The notes under the pieces were generated by a model. The model was not told the origin of the DNA, made no database searches, and saw only the letters and a list, made by a program, of their open reading frames with translations. Below are positions 43,098 through 52,389 of a stretch of DNA of 64,000 nucleotides, in pieces (the stretch's first letter is position 1; each line of letters begins with the position of its first letter). The stretch is from Pseudarthrobacter enclensis (GTDB lineage Bacteria; Actinomycetota; Actinomycetes; Actinomycetales; Micrococcaceae). Location of the stretch: contig NZ_KQ758599.1 in the NCBI RefSeq assembly GCF_001457025.1, forward strand, positions 62,001-126,000. Reading direction: 5' to 3'. Both the position numbers and the translations under genes were made by a program.

Positions 43098-44111
43098 CTA
43101 GGCCTTGCCGGTGCTCTGCCGGACCACCAGCTCCGGCGTGAACACCACGGCGCGGTGGACCGGGTTCTGCGACTCCACCTCTTCGGTGAGGAGTTCGATG
43201 GCGGTCCGGCCCAGGGCCTCGGTGGGCTGCCGGATGGAGGAGAGCGGCACCACGGCGGACACGGCGAAGTCGATGTCGTCATAGCCGATCAGTGCCACGT
43301 CCTCCGGGATGCGGAACGTATGGGTCATGGTCAGGGACTGCATGACGCCGAGGGCCAGGAGGTCGTTGGCGCAGAAGATGCCGTCCGGCAGTTCATCCCG
43401 GCCGCGTTCCACCAGCATGTTGCCCACGCTGCGGCCCGCCAGCACGGTCATTCCCTCCGAGGCCAGCACCTCCAGCGTGGCGCCGGCCTCCTCCTTGACC
43501 GCACGCTGCGCACCCTGCAGGCGGTCCGAAACCTGGCGGATCGACGTCGGGCCGCCAACGAAGGCGAGGCGGCGGCGGCCGGTGTCCAGCAGGTGCCGGG
43601 CGGCAAGGTACCCGCCGGCGTCGTCATCCACGGAAACGGAACTGAATTTCGACTCGTCGGCCAGCCGGTCCACCAGGACGGTGGGCACGCCGCGCTCGCG
43701 GAGGAGATCCAGGCGTTCGGTGACGTCTCCAACGGGGGAGATCAGGAGGCCCTGCACCCGCTGTTCCTGGAACAGGTCGATGTAGTTGGCCTCGCGGCCG
43801 GCGTCGTGTCCGCTGTCGCCCAGGAGGACGGCACTGCCGTGGAGGCCGGCGGCGTCCTCGGCTGCCCGGACCACGGAGGTGAAGAACGGGTTCCCCACGT
43901 CCAGGACGATCAGTCCAACGGTGCGGCTGTGGCCGGCGCGGAGCTGGCGGGCCGCGTCATTGCGGACAAACCCCAGTTCATCGATGGCCTTCAGGACGCG
44001 TTCCTTGGTGCGCTGGGACACCCGGTCCGGGTAGTTCAGCACGTTGGAGACGGTGCCTACGGCAACGCTGGCGTGGTTGGCAACATCCTTGATACTGGCT
44101 GTGCGGTTCAT
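43098..44111 (-). CDS. LacI-family regulator of the rhamnose operon
   Basis: Repressor of 337 aa: HTH IKDVANHASVAVGTVSNVLN, hinge NDAARQLRAGHSRTVGL, and a sugar-binding-type effector domain ending TPELVVRQSTGKA. It is divergent from rhaM-rhaI-rhaED-rhaB-lutABC, whose promoter carries two type-B palindromes at +1. Inference: this is the RhaR-type regulator controlling all type-B boxes in the window (before the importers at 26 and 38 kb, the MFS gene at 52 kb, and possibly its own gene). The effector is probably L-rhamnose or L-rhamnulose. Confidence 0.88.
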   Translation of the reverse strand: MNRTASIKDVANHASVAVGTVSNVLNYPDRVSQRTKERVLKAIDELGFVRNDAARQLRAGHSRTVGLIVLDVGNPFFTSVVRAAEDAAGLHGSAVLLGDSGHDAGREANYIDLFQEQRVQGLLISPVGDVTERLDLLRERGVPTVLVDRLADESKFSSVSVDDDAGGYLAARHLLDTGRRRLAFVGGPTSIRQVSDRLQGAQRAVKEEAGATLEVLASEGMTVLAGRSVGNMLVERGRDELPDGIFCANDLLALGVMQSLTMTHTFRIPEDVALIGYDDIDFAVSAVVPLSSIRQPTEALGRTAIELLTEEVESQNPVHRAVVFTPELVVRQSTGKA

Positions 44112-44180
44112 GATTCTCCGAGCTGCTGGTCCTGGTGCCGGCGGTCCAGCCTACCGATTGCCCGGAGGGACTGGAAATGC

Positions 44181-44210
44181 TTGACACCCACTCAGGTTCA
44201 AGAGTACTTT
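44181..44210 (+). promoter_or_regulatory. Promoter of the rhamnose-lactate operon
   Basis: A consensus TTGACA (44181-44186), 18 bp, TACTTT (44205-44210). It is the best -35 in the window and suggests strong expression when derepressed. Confidence 0.65.
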
Positions 44211-44235
44211 GAATCGTACCAATGAAACGATTCAA
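44209..44235. promoter_or_regulatory. Tandem LacI-type operators (type B)
   Basis: TTGAATCGTACCA (44209-44221) followed after one base by TGAAACGATTCAA (44223-44235). They also form a larger inverted repeat with GAATCGT and ACGATTC arms. They cover the expected transcription start. Confidence 0.75.
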
Positions 44236-44262
44236 ATATTCGCGAGTTCAGGAGAGTTCCAG

Positions 44263-44604
44263 ATGAGGGTGTGCTTCCGCTCCTCGATCCAGCCGGCGCT
44301 GATCGACGAATACAAGCGGCGCCATGCCGCCGTCTGGCCGGAGATGCTCCGCGCACTCAAGGACGCGGGCTGGAACAACTACTCCCTTTTCCTTGCCGGC
44401 GACGGGCTCCTGGTGGGCTACGTCGAGTGCGACGACTTTGACGCGGTGCGTGCCCGCATGGCGCTGACCGACGTCAACGCGCGCTGGCAGGCCGAAATGG
44501 CCACGCTCTTTGAAAACACCGGCCAGGCACCCGACGAGGGGTTCCAGGTCCTCGAGGAAGTCTTCAACCTTGACGGGCAGCTGGCAGCCGCAGGCTCCCA
44601 CTGA
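44263..44604 (+). CDS. rhaM: L-rhamnose mutarotase
   Basis: Small ferredoxin-like-fold enzyme (113 aa) interconverting alpha and beta anomers of L-rhamnose so that the isomerase receives its substrate. The N-terminus MRVCFRSSIQPALIDEYKRR is followed by the conserved HAAVWPEMLRALKDAGWNNY with its catalytic His and Trp, then YVECDDFDAV. It starts at the ATG at 44263, with CAGGAGA upstream; the open frame extending back crosses the operators. First gene of the rhamnose operon. Confidence 0.93.
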   Translation: MRVCFRSSIQPALIDEYKRRHAAVWPEMLRALKDAGWNNYSLFLAGDGLLVGYVECDDFDAVRARMALTDVNARWQAEMATLFENTGQAPDEGFQVLEEVFNLDGQLAAAGSH

Positions 44605-44676
44605 CCACTGCAGTACCGGCTCCTGCAGCGGGGCCCACCACAGACCAACAGCACAACAACACCGGAAAGAACCATC

Positions 44677-45843
44677 ATGAATGACGTAGCAACGGCGCTG
44701 GGCAGGCTCGGAGAGCTTGCCATCGAGGTCCCCTCATGGGCCTATGGCAATTCAGGCACGCGGTTCAAGGTGTTCGGCACGCCCGGCACGCCGCGCACGG
44801 TCCAGGAAAAGCTGGCCGACGCCGCGAAGGTCCACGAACTGACCGGGCTGGCGCCCACCGTGGCGCTGCACATCCCGTGGGACAAGGTGGATGACTACGC
44901 CGCGCTCAAGGAGTATGCGGCCGGACTCGGTGTTGGCCTGGGCACCATCAACTCCAACACCTTCCAGGATGACGAGTACAAGTTCGGCTCACTGACCTCC
45001 TCCAACGAGGCGGTCCGCCGCCGCGCCATCGACCACCACCTGGACTGCATCGACATCATGCACGCCACCGGCTCGCGTGACCTGAAGATCTGGCTGGCGG
45101 ACGGCACGAACTACCCCGGACAGGACGATCTGCGCGGACGGCAGGACCGGCTGGCCGAGTCCCTGCAGGAAATTTACGCCGCCCTGGGCGATGAGCAGCG
45201 CCTGGTGCTGGAGTACAAGTTCTTCGAACCGGCGTTCTACCACACCGATGTTCCGGACTGGGGCACCTCCTACGCCCAGACCCTCGCCCTCGGCGAGAAG
45301 GCATTCGTCTGCCTGGACACCGGCCACCACGCGCCCGGTACCAACATCGAGTTCATCGTGATGCAGCTGCTGCGCCTGGGCAAGCTGGGATCCTTCGACT
45401 TCAACTCCCGCTTCTACGCCGACGACGACCTCATTGTGGGTGCCGCCGATCCGTTCCAGCTCTTCCGCATCATGCACGAAGTGATCCGCGGCGGCGGCTT
45501 CGGCAAGGACTCCGGCGTGGCGCTCATGCTGGACCAGTGCCACAACCTGGAAGAGAAGATCCCCGGCCAGATCCGTTCGGTGCTGAACGTCCAGGAAATG
45601 ACGGCCCGCGCCCTGCTGGTGGATACCGCAGCGCTGAACGAGGCCCAGCGCGCAGGTGACGTCCTGGCCGCCAACGCCATCTTCAACGACGCCTTCTACA
45701 CGGACGTGCGGCCGGCCCTGGCCGACTGGCGCGAATCCCGCGGCCTGCCCGCCGACCCGATCGCTGCCTACAAGGCCAGCGGCTACCAGAAACAGATCAA
45801 CGAGGACCGCGTGGGCGGCCAGCAAGCCGGATGGGGCGCATAA
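44677..45843 (+). CDS. rhaI: L-rhamnose isomerase
   Basis: Metal-dependent TIM-barrel isomerase converting L-rhamnose to L-rhamnulose, 388 aa. It belongs to the RhaI type (Pseudomonas/Bacillus-like) rather than E. coli RhaA. Seen: EVPSWAYGNSGTRFKVF, HIPWDKVDDY, LKIWLADGTNYPGQDD, the metal-binding Glu in LVLEYKFFEPAFYHTD, CLDTGHHAPGTNIEF and LMLDQCHNLEEKIPGQI. GAAAGAA lies before the ATG. The aldolase gene starts 5 nt after its stop. Confidence 0.92.
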   Translation: MNDVATALGRLGELAIEVPSWAYGNSGTRFKVFGTPGTPRTVQEKLADAAKVHELTGLAPTVALHIPWDKVDDYAALKEYAAGLGVGLGTINSNTFQDDEYKFGSLTSSNEAVRRRAIDHHLDCIDIMHATGSRDLKIWLADGTNYPGQDDLRGRQDRLAESLQEIYAALGDEQRLVLEYKFFEPAFYHTDVPDWGTSYAQTLALGEKAFVCLDTGHHAPGTNIEFIVMQLLRLGKLGSFDFNSRFYADDDLIVGAADPFQLFRIMHEVIRGGGFGKDSGVALMLDQCHNLEEKIPGQIRSVLNVQEMTARALLVDTAALNEAQRAGDVLAANAIFNDAFYTDVRPALADWRESRGLPADPIAAYKASGYQKQINEDRVGGQQAGWGA

Positions 45844-45848
45844 AGAGC

Positions 45849-47882
45849 ATGAACAAGACCGTTGAAGACCTGATTGCCCGTTCCAACCGCCTGGGCGCGG
45901 ACAAGCGGAACACCAATTACGCCGGCGGCAACACCTCCGCCAAGGGCACCGAAAAGGATCCCGTTACCGGCGAGGACGTCCAGCTGCTCTGGGTCAAGGG
46001 CTCGGGCGGGGACCTGGGCACCCTGAAGGAGCAGAACCTTGCGGTGCTGCGCCTGGACCGGCTGAACGCGCTGAAGAACGTCTACCCCGGCGTCGAGCGT
46101 GAGGACGAGATGGTGGCCGCCTTCGATTACTGCCTGCACGGCAAGGGCGGCGCAGCACCGTCGATCGACACGGCCATGCATGGCCTGGTGGACGCAGCGC
46201 ACGTGGACCACCTGCACCCGGACTCCGGCATCGCGATCGCGACGGCGGTTGACGGCGAGGCGCTGACCACCAAGATCTTCGGTGACAAGGTGGTGTGGGT
46301 TCCGTGGCGCCGTCCCGGCTTCCAGCTGGGCATGGACATCGCTGCGATCAAGGACGCCAACCCGCAGGCCGTCGGCACCATCCTGGGCGGGCACGGCATC
46401 ACCGCCTGGGGCGCCACCAGCGAGGAAGCAGAGCAGAACTCGCTGTGGATCATCGACCAGGCCGAACAGTACATCGCCGAGAACGGCAAGGCCGAACCTT
46501 TTGGCGCCAAGCTCCCCGGCTACGGAGCCCTGCCCGAAGCGGAGCGCCGTGCCAAGGCCGCCGCGCTGGCACCGGTGATCCGCGGCCTGGCCTCCACGGA
46601 CAAGCCGCAGCTGGGGCACTTCAGCGATGACGCCGTCGTCCTGGACTTCCTCGAAGCCGCCGAGCACCCTCGCCTGGGCGCCCTGGGCACGTCCTGCCCG
46701 GACCACTTCCTGCGCACCAAGGTCAAGCCGCTGATCCTGGACCTGCCGGCCGACGCCTCCATCGAGGACTCGATCTCACGGCTGACAGAACTCCACACTG
46801 CCTACCGCGAGGACTACCAGGCGTACTACGACCGGCACAAGGACGCGGACAGCCCGGCGCTGCGCGGCGCGGACCCGGCGATTGTGCTGGTCCCCGGCGT
46901 GGGCATGTTCTCCTTCGGCGCGAACAAGCAGACCGCCCGGGTGGCCGGCGAGTTCTACATCAACGCCATCAACGTGATGCGCGGCGCCGAGGCGATTTCC
47001 ACGTACGCCCCGATCGAGGAATCCGAGAAGTTCCGGATCGAGTACTGGGCGCTGGAGGAAGCCAAGCTGGCCCGGATGCCCAAGCCCAAGTCGCACGCCA
47101 CCCGGGTTGCCCTGGTCACCGGTGCCGCGTCCGGCATCGGCAAGGCCATCGCCACCCGCCTGGCCGCCGAAGGCGCCTGCGTGGTCATCGCTGACCTGAA
47201 CCTCGAGAACGCGCAGAAGGTCGCCGAGGAACTGGGCGGCTCGGACGTCGCCGTTGGCGTCCAGGCCGACGTCACGGACGAGGCCCAGGTCTCGGCCGCG
47301 ATCGACGCCGCCGTCCTGGCGTTCGGCGGCGTGGACCTGGTGGTCAACAACGCGGGCCTGTCCATCTCCAAGCCGCTGCTGGAAACCACCGAAAAGGACT
47401 GGGACCTGCAGCACAACGTCATGGCCAAGGGCTCGTTCCTGGTGGCCAAGGCCGCCGCGAAGGTCATGATCGCCCAGGGCATGGGCGGGGACATCATCTA
47501 CATCTCCTCCAAGAACTCCGTGTTCGCCGGACCGAACAACATCGCCTACTCCGCCACCAAGGCAGACCAGGCCCATCAGGTCCGGCTGCTCGCCGCCGAA
47601 CTGGGCGAGCACGGCATCCGCGTCAACGGCATCAACCCCGACGGCGTGGTCCGCGGCTCCGGGATCTTCGCCGGCGGCTGGGGCGCCAAGCGCGCCGCGG
47701 TCTACGGCGTGGACGAGGAGAAACTGGGCGAGTACTACGCCCAGCGCACCCTGCTCAAGCGCGAGGTCCTTCCCGAGCACGTGGCCAACGCCGCCGCCGT
47801 CCTCACCAGCAACGAACTGTCCCACACCACCGGCCTACACATCCCCGTGGACGCCGGCGTCGCAGCAGCCTTCCTCCGGTGA
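45849..47882 (+). CDS. rhaED: Bifunctional rhamnulose-1-phosphate aldolase / L-lactaldehyde dehydrogenase
   Basis: Fusion of 677 aa. Residues ~1-410 form a class II aldolase/adducin domain (YAGGNTSAKG, metal-binding DHLHPDSGIA near 120, GGHGITAWG near 181). Residues ~415-677 form a short-chain dehydrogenase (VTGAASGIGKAIA near 424, NNAGLS, and catalytic YSATK near 566). The aldolase cleaves L-rhamnulose-1-phosphate to DHAP and L-lactaldehyde; the dehydrogenase oxidises lactaldehyde to L-lactate. B. subtilis YuxG has the same architecture. The ATG at 45849 is preferred over an upstream GTG-type extension overlapping rhaI. It overlaps rhaB by 4 nt. Confidence 0.92.
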   Translation: MNKTVEDLIARSNRLGADKRNTNYAGGNTSAKGTEKDPVTGEDVQLLWVKGSGGDLGTLKEQNLAVLRLDRLNALKNVYPGVEREDEMVAAFDYCLHGKGGAAPSIDTAMHGLVDAAHVDHLHPDSGIAIATAVDGEALTTKIFGDKVVWVPWRRPGFQLGMDIAAIKDANPQAVGTILGGHGITAWGATSEEAEQNSLWIIDQAEQYIAENGKAEPFGAKLPGYGALPEAERRAKAAALAPVIRGLASTDKPQLGHFSDDAVVLDFLEAAEHPRLGALGTSCPDHFLRTKVKPLILDLPADASIEDSISRLTELHTAYREDYQAYYDRHKDADSPALRGADPAIVLVPGVGMFSFGANKQTARVAGEFYINAINVMRGAEAISTYAPIEESEKFRIEYWALEEAKLARMPKPKSHATRVALVTGAASGIGKAIATRLAAEGACVVIADLNLENAQKVAEELGGSDVAVGVQADVTDEAQVSAAIDAAVLAFGGVDLVVNNAGLSISKPLLETTEKDWDLQHNVMAKGSFLVAKAAAKVMIAQGMGGDIIYISSKNSVFAGPNNIAYSATKADQAHQVRLLAAELGEHGIRVNGINPDGVVRGSGIFAGGWGAKRAAVYGVDEEKLGEYYAQRTLLKREVLPEHVANAAAVLTSNELSHTTGLHIPVDAGVAAAFLR

Positions 47883-49375
47883 GCAGGTTGCAACACCATG
47901 CCGACGGCGCGGATGCTGCTCCTGCAGTGTTCGCCGCCGTCGACATCGGCGCCTCCTCCGGCCGCGTCATGCTCGGCCGCATCACCCTGCAGGGCGGCGT
48001 GCAGCTGGAAACGGTGCACCGCTTCCCCAACGGGGTGGTGGAGATCGACGGCGGCCTCCGCTGGAACTTCGACGCGCTCTTCGCCGAGGTGCTTGAGGGG
48101 CTCCGCACGGCCGCCACGGTCGCCGCCGGGCAGGGCGAGACCGTTGCCGGCATCGGCATCGACACCTGGGCCGTCGATTACGGGCTGGTGGACGCCTCCG
48201 GGAACCTGGCGGCCCAACCGTTCAGCTACCGGGACGGGCGCAGCAGCGACGCCGTGGAGCCCGTCCACCGTACCCTGGACCCGGAGCGGCTCTACGCCAC
48301 CACCGGCCTGCAGTTCCTGCAGTTCAACACCATCTACCAGCTGGCCACCGAAGAAGGCCTGGACGGCGTGCAGGCCCTGCTGATCCCGGACCTGATCGCC
48401 TTCCTGCTCACCGGTGCCCGGCGGACGGAAGCCACCAACGCCTCCACCACCGGCTTGTTCGACGCGGTGGCGGGGGAGTGGGCCACCGAATTCTTCACCG
48501 CACTCGGCCTGCCGGACGGCCTGTTCCCGCCGCTCATCCAGCCGGGTGAGGCCTACGGCACCCTGCTGCCGGCCATCGCCGGCCGGCTGGGCCTGCCCTC
48601 CGCCACCCCCGTGGTGGCGGTGGGCTCGCATGACACCGCGTCCGCCGTCGCCGCCGTGCCTGCGGCAGCGGACGACGACGGCGGCTTCGCCTACATCTCC
48701 TCCGGCACCTGGTCGCTGGTGGGCCTGGAGCTGAAGCATCCTGTCCTCACCGCGGCCAGCCGGGAAGCGAACTTTACCAACGAACGCGGCGTGGACGGCA
48801 CCATCCGCTACCTGCGCAACATGGGCGGGCTGTGGCTGCTCAGCGAGTGCCAGCGCACCTGGGCCGCCGAAGGGTTCCGCCCGGAGCTGTCCACCCTGCT
48901 CGCCGCGGCCGCAGCGCTGCCCGGCGGCGGACCACAAATTAATGCTGATGATCCCTCCTTCATCGCCCCGGACAACATGCCCGAACGCATCAGGGCGGCG
49001 GTCCGCAGCGCCGGCGGAGTGCTGACGGACGATCCCGCCGCCATCACCCGCTGCATCATGGACAGCCTGGCCGCCGGGTACGCCCGGACGCTGGCCGACG
49101 CCGAACGCCTGGCGGACCGGTCCGTGGACGTGGTGCACGTCGTAGGCGGCGGATCGCAGAACGCCCTGCTCTGCCAACTGACGGCAAACGCCACGCGGCG
49201 CCCGGTCATCGCCGGCCCTGTCGAGGCCACGGCCCTGGGCAACGTGCTGGTGCAGGCCCGCGCCGCGGGAGCCGTGGCGGGCGGCCTTGCGGACCTGCGC
49301 GCCATCGTCGCCGCCGGCAGCAGCCTGACGCGCTACGAGCCCGCCGACCTTCCCGTCACCACCTCCCGGAAATGA
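47879..49375 (+). CDS. rhaB: L-rhamnulokinase
   Basis: FGGY-family carbohydrate kinase, 498 aa, phosphorylating L-rhamnulose at C1. Two actin-like domains: the N-terminal phosphate loop AAVDIGASSGRVMLGRI, WNFDALFAEVLEGL, IGIDTWAVDYGLVD and the sugar-binding YRDGRSSDAV; then GSHDTASAV, YISSGTWSLVGLEL and the ADP-site VVGGGSQNALLCQLTA. The GTG start overlaps the aldolase stop (GTGA). It is followed by lutA after 4 nt, so the lactate genes are in the same transcript. Confidence 0.93.
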   Translation: MSRLQHHADGADAAPAVFAAVDIGASSGRVMLGRITLQGGVQLETVHRFPNGVVEIDGGLRWNFDALFAEVLEGLRTAATVAAGQGETVAGIGIDTWAVDYGLVDASGNLAAQPFSYRDGRSSDAVEPVHRTLDPERLYATTGLQFLQFNTIYQLATEEGLDGVQALLIPDLIAFLLTGARRTEATNASTTGLFDAVAGEWATEFFTALGLPDGLFPPLIQPGEAYGTLLPAIAGRLGLPSATPVVAVGSHDTASAVAAVPAAADDDGGFAYISSGTWSLVGLELKHPVLTAASREANFTNERGVDGTIRYLRNMGGLWLLSECQRTWAAEGFRPELSTLLAAAAALPGGGPQINADDPSFIAPDNMPERIRAAVRSAGGVLTDDPAAITRCIMDSLAAGYARTLADAERLADRSVDVVHVVGGGSQNALLCQLTANATRRPVIAGPVEATALGNVLVQARAAGAVAGGLADLRAIVAAGSSLTRYEPADLPVTTSRK

Positions 49376-49379
49376 ACCC

Positions 49380-50183
49380 ATGAAAATCGCACTCTTCGCC
49401 ACCTGCATCGTGGACGGCATGTACCCGCGTGCCGCCCAGGCCACGGTGGCGCTCCTTGAACGGCTGGGCCACGAGGTGGTCTTTCCCAAGGGGCAGGCCT
49501 GCTGCGGCCAGATGCACGTCAACAGCGGCTACTTCAAGGAAGCAGTGCCCGTGGTGGCCAACCACGTCCGGGCCTTCGAATCGGAGGACTACGACGTCGC
49601 CGTCGCACCGTCCGGATCCTGCGTGGCCTCGGTCAAGCACCAGCACCCCATGGTGGCCCGGCGCGCAGGTCACGCCGGGCTCGAGGAGCGGGCAACCGCC
49701 GTCGGGAAGAAAACCTACGAGCTCTCCGAGCTGCTGGTGGACGTCCTGGGCGTCACCGACCCTGCCATACAGCTGGGCTCCTACTTCCCGCACACCGTCA
49801 CCTACCACCCGTCCTGCCACGGCATGCGGCTGCTCAAGCTCGGCGACCGGCAAGCCGGCCTGCTCCGCGGCGTCAAGGGCCTGGAACTGGTGGACCTTCC
49901 CGAAGCCGACCAATGCTGCGGCTTCGGCGGCACGTTCTCCGTCAAGAACGCCGACGTGTCCTCCGCGATGCTGGCGGACAAGACGGCCAACATCCGCAGC
50001 ACCGGCGCGTCCGTCTGCGCGGGCGGGGACTACTCCTGCCTGATGCACATCGGCGGCGGCCTTTCCCGGCAGGACTCAGGCGTAGCCACGCTGCATCTGG
50101 CGGAAATCCTTGCCAGCACCGAAACCGAACCAGCCGCCGTGCCAGGACCTGCCGGACAAACCGTGAAAGTGGTGGTCAAATAA
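49380..50183 (+). CDS. lutA: Lactate utilization protein A (CCG-domain Fe-S oxidoreductase)
   Basis: Subunit of the LutABC L-lactate oxidase complex, 267 aa. Two cysteine-rich CCG domains are visible, with GQACCGQMHVNSGY near residue 41, YHPSCHGMRLL, and DQCCGFGGTFSVKNADVS near 179, ligating Fe-S centres. The complex oxidises L-lactate to pyruvate. Its position right behind rhaB explains its role here: disposal of lactate produced from lactaldehyde. One-base overlap with lutB. Confidence 0.93.
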   Translation: MKIALFATCIVDGMYPRAAQATVALLERLGHEVVFPKGQACCGQMHVNSGYFKEAVPVVANHVRAFESEDYDVAVAPSGSCVASVKHQHPMVARRAGHAGLEERATAVGKKTYELSELLVDVLGVTDPAIQLGSYFPHTVTYHPSCHGMRLLKLGDRQAGLLRGVKGLELVDLPEADQCCGFGGTFSVKNADVSSAMLADKTANIRSTGASVCAGGDYSCLMHIGGGLSRQDSGVATLHLAEILASTETEPAAVPGPAGQTVKVVVK

Positions 50184-51655
50184 TGTCCCGTACCCCGCTA
50201 GGCATGCCCGGCCTGCGCCCCGGATCGGGGAACCTCTTCGCCGAAGAGAAGTTCCCCTCCGCCGCCCGCCGCGAACTGGGCAACGCCCAGCTCCGCCGCA
50301 ACCTCAAGCACGCCACCTCCACCATCCGCACCAAACGGCTCAACGTCACCGGTGAACTCCCGGACTGGGAGGAACTGCGCGAGGCCGGCAGCGCCCTGAA
50401 AACCTCAGTCATGGCCCGGCTTCCCGAGCTGCTGGAAGCCTTCGAAGCCAACGTCACCGCCCGCGGCGGCACGGTCCACTGGGCCCGCGACGCCGAGGAA
50501 GCCAACAGCATCATCCACGGGCTGGTCAAGGCCGAGGGCGTGGACGAGGTAGTCAAGGTCAAGTCCATGGCCACACAGGAAATCGGCATGAACGAATACC
50601 TCGAAGAGCACGGCACCGCCGCCTACGAGACAGACCTCGCCGAACTCATTGTCCAGTTGGACCATGACAAACCCAGCCACATCCTGGTCCCCGCGATCCA
50701 CAAGAACCGCACCGAAGTCCGGGACATCTTCCTCAAGGAAATGCCCGACGTCGACCCGGACCTCACGGACGAACCGCGCCGACTGGCCATGGCCGCCCGC
50801 GCCCACCTGCGGGCCAAGTTCCTCACCGCCAAGGTGGCGATCTCCGGGGCGAACTTCGGCATCGCCGACTCCGGGACGCTGGGAGTGGTGGAATCCGAAG
50901 GCAACGGCCGCATGTGCCTGACCCTGCCTGAAACGCTCATCACCGTGATGGGCATCGAGAAGCTGCTGCCCACTTTCGCCGACCTCGAGGTGTTCCTGCA
51001 GCTGCTGCCACGCTCCTCCACGGGCGAGCGGATGAACCCGTACACCTCGCTGTGGACCGGCGTCACCGAGGGGGACGGCCCGTCCAACTTCCACGTGGTC
51101 CTGCTGGACAACGGGCGCACCAACGCCCTGGCCGACGAGATGGGACGCTCGGCCCTGCACTGCATCCGCTGCAGCGCCTGCATCAACGTCTGCCCGGTCT
51201 ACGAACGCGCCGGCGGCCACGCCTACGGCTCCACCTACCCGGGACCGATCGGCGCCATCCTCTCGCCGCTGATGACCGGCGTCGAAGCGGAGGAGAATGG
51301 TTCCCTGCCGTACGCTTCCTCGCTCTGCGGTGCCTGCTACGACGCCTGCCCGGTGAAGATCAACATCCCGGACATCCTGGTCCACCTGCGCGGCAAGGAC
51401 GTGGACGCCCACCGCGGCGGAATGCCCACGCAAATGGACGTCGGGCTCAAGGCAGCCTCCTGGGCGCTGTCCGACGGGCGCCGCCTGGGCGCCGTCGAAA
51501 AGCTCCTCCCGCTGGGCCGCGCCGCAGCCGGCAAGGACAAGAAAATCAAGAAACTACCCGGCATCGCCGCCGGCTGGACCCAAAGCCGCGACATCCCCGC
51601 GCCGCCATCCCAGTCCTTCCGCGACTGGTGGGCCAAGGAGCACAAGGAATCATGA
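50183..51655 (+). CDS. lutB: Lactate utilization protein B (ferredoxin-like)
   Basis: Central subunit of LutABC, 490 aa. The N-terminal LUD domain contains KVKSMATQEIGMNEYLEEHG and ISGANFGIADSGTLGVVES. Two 4Fe-4S motifs follow: CIRCSACINVCPVYE near residue 326 and CGACYDACPVKINIP near 385. The ATG overlaps the lutA stop (TAATG) and its own stop overlaps lutC by 4 nt. Confidence 0.93.
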   Translation: MSRTPLGMPGLRPGSGNLFAEEKFPSAARRELGNAQLRRNLKHATSTIRTKRLNVTGELPDWEELREAGSALKTSVMARLPELLEAFEANVTARGGTVHWARDAEEANSIIHGLVKAEGVDEVVKVKSMATQEIGMNEYLEEHGTAAYETDLAELIVQLDHDKPSHILVPAIHKNRTEVRDIFLKEMPDVDPDLTDEPRRLAMAARAHLRAKFLTAKVAISGANFGIADSGTLGVVESEGNGRMCLTLPETLITVMGIEKLLPTFADLEVFLQLLPRSSTGERMNPYTSLWTGVTEGDGPSNFHVVLLDNGRTNALADEMGRSALHCIRCSACINVCPVYERAGGHAYGSTYPGPIGAILSPLMTGVEAEENGSLPYASSLCGACYDACPVKINIPDILVHLRGKDVDAHRGGMPTQMDVGLKAASWALSDGRRLGAVEKLLPLGRAAAGKDKKIKKLPGIAAGWTQSRDIPAPPSQSFRDWWAKEHKES

Positions 51656-52281
51656 GCACCCGCGACCACATCCTCGCCGCCGTCCGCACCGCGCTCAAGG
51701 ATGCGCCCGCCGTCCCCGAAGTCCCCCGGGACTATCGCCGTGACGGCGACTTGGCGCAAGGCGCCGTGATCGAGGTCCTGGTGGACCGGCTGGAAGACTA
51801 CAAGGCCGGCGTCACCGTGGTGGCCGAGGCACAGGTCCCTGACACCATCCAGGGCCTCCTCGCCGACGCCGGAACCTACGTGGTGCCCGCCGGACTAAAC
51901 CCGGCCTGGTTCGGGTGGGAAACGGACCTTGCGCGGGTGAAGTACGACGGCGGCAGCCACGGCACGCTGTCCGTCACCGCACTCGACGCGACGGACGCCG
52001 TCGTCACCGGCAGCGCCGTGACCGTCGCCGAGTCCGGAACCATCATCCTGGACGGCAGCCCCGACCAAGGCCGCCGCGCCATCTCCCTGATCCCGGACCA
52101 CCACATCTGCGTGGTGCACAGCAGCGACATCGCGCAGATCCTGCCCGAGGCCCTGCGCAGGCTGGACGGCACCCGCCCGCTGACCATGATCAGCGGCCCC
52201 AGCGCCACCTCCGACATCGAACTCGAACGCGTCGAAGGCGTCCACGGCCCCCGCCGCCTCGACGTCATCATCACCACCTGA
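51652..52281 (+). CDS. lutC: Lactate utilization protein C (LUD domain)
   Basis: Smallest LutABC subunit, 209 aa, a single LUD (DUF162) domain: MSTRDHILAAVRTALKDAP, TALDATDAVVTGSAVTVAES, the conserved GTIILDGSPDQGRRAISLIP, and a C-terminal GPSATSDIELERVEGVHGPR. ATGA overlap with lutB. Last gene of the rhamnose-lactate operon; a hairpin follows. Confidence 0.92.
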   Translation: MSTRDHILAAVRTALKDAPAVPEVPRDYRRDGDLAQGAVIEVLVDRLEDYKAGVTVVAEAQVPDTIQGLLADAGTYVVPAGLNPAWFGWETDLARVKYDGGSHGTLSVTALDATDAVVTGSAVTVAESGTIILDGSPDQGRRAISLIPDHHICVVHSSDIAQILPEALRRLDGTRPLTMISGPSATSDIELERVEGVHGPRRLDVIITT

Positions 52282-52292
52282 CAGCCTCTGGT

Positions 52293-52319
52293 CCCGGCGC
52301 GGTTTGCCCGTCCGCCGGG
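52293..52319 (+). terminator. Weak hairpin after lutC
   Basis: A 7-bp GC stem, CCCGGCG / CGCCGGG, with a 13-nt loop, followed by GAATCTTT. It could terminate the rhamnose operon, though the stem is short. Confidence 0.4.
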
Positions 52320-52326
52320 GAATCTT

Positions 52327-52339
52327 TGAAACGTATCAA
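52327..52339. promoter_or_regulatory. LacI-type operator (type B)
   Basis: TGAAACGTATCAA, identical to the box before the LplA-like gene, 51 bases upstream of the MFS start codon. The equal distance in both cases is notable. Confidence 0.65.
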
Positions 52340-52389
52340 TATTCGGCAGTACTGCTCCGCACCAATGGCGCCGCAGAGAAGGAAGCATC

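Noticed and set aside
52293..52319. Hairpin after lutC as a riboswitch for the MFS gene
   Set aside because: Only a 7-bp stem and no conserved ligand-binding core could be recognised; a weak terminator is more likely.
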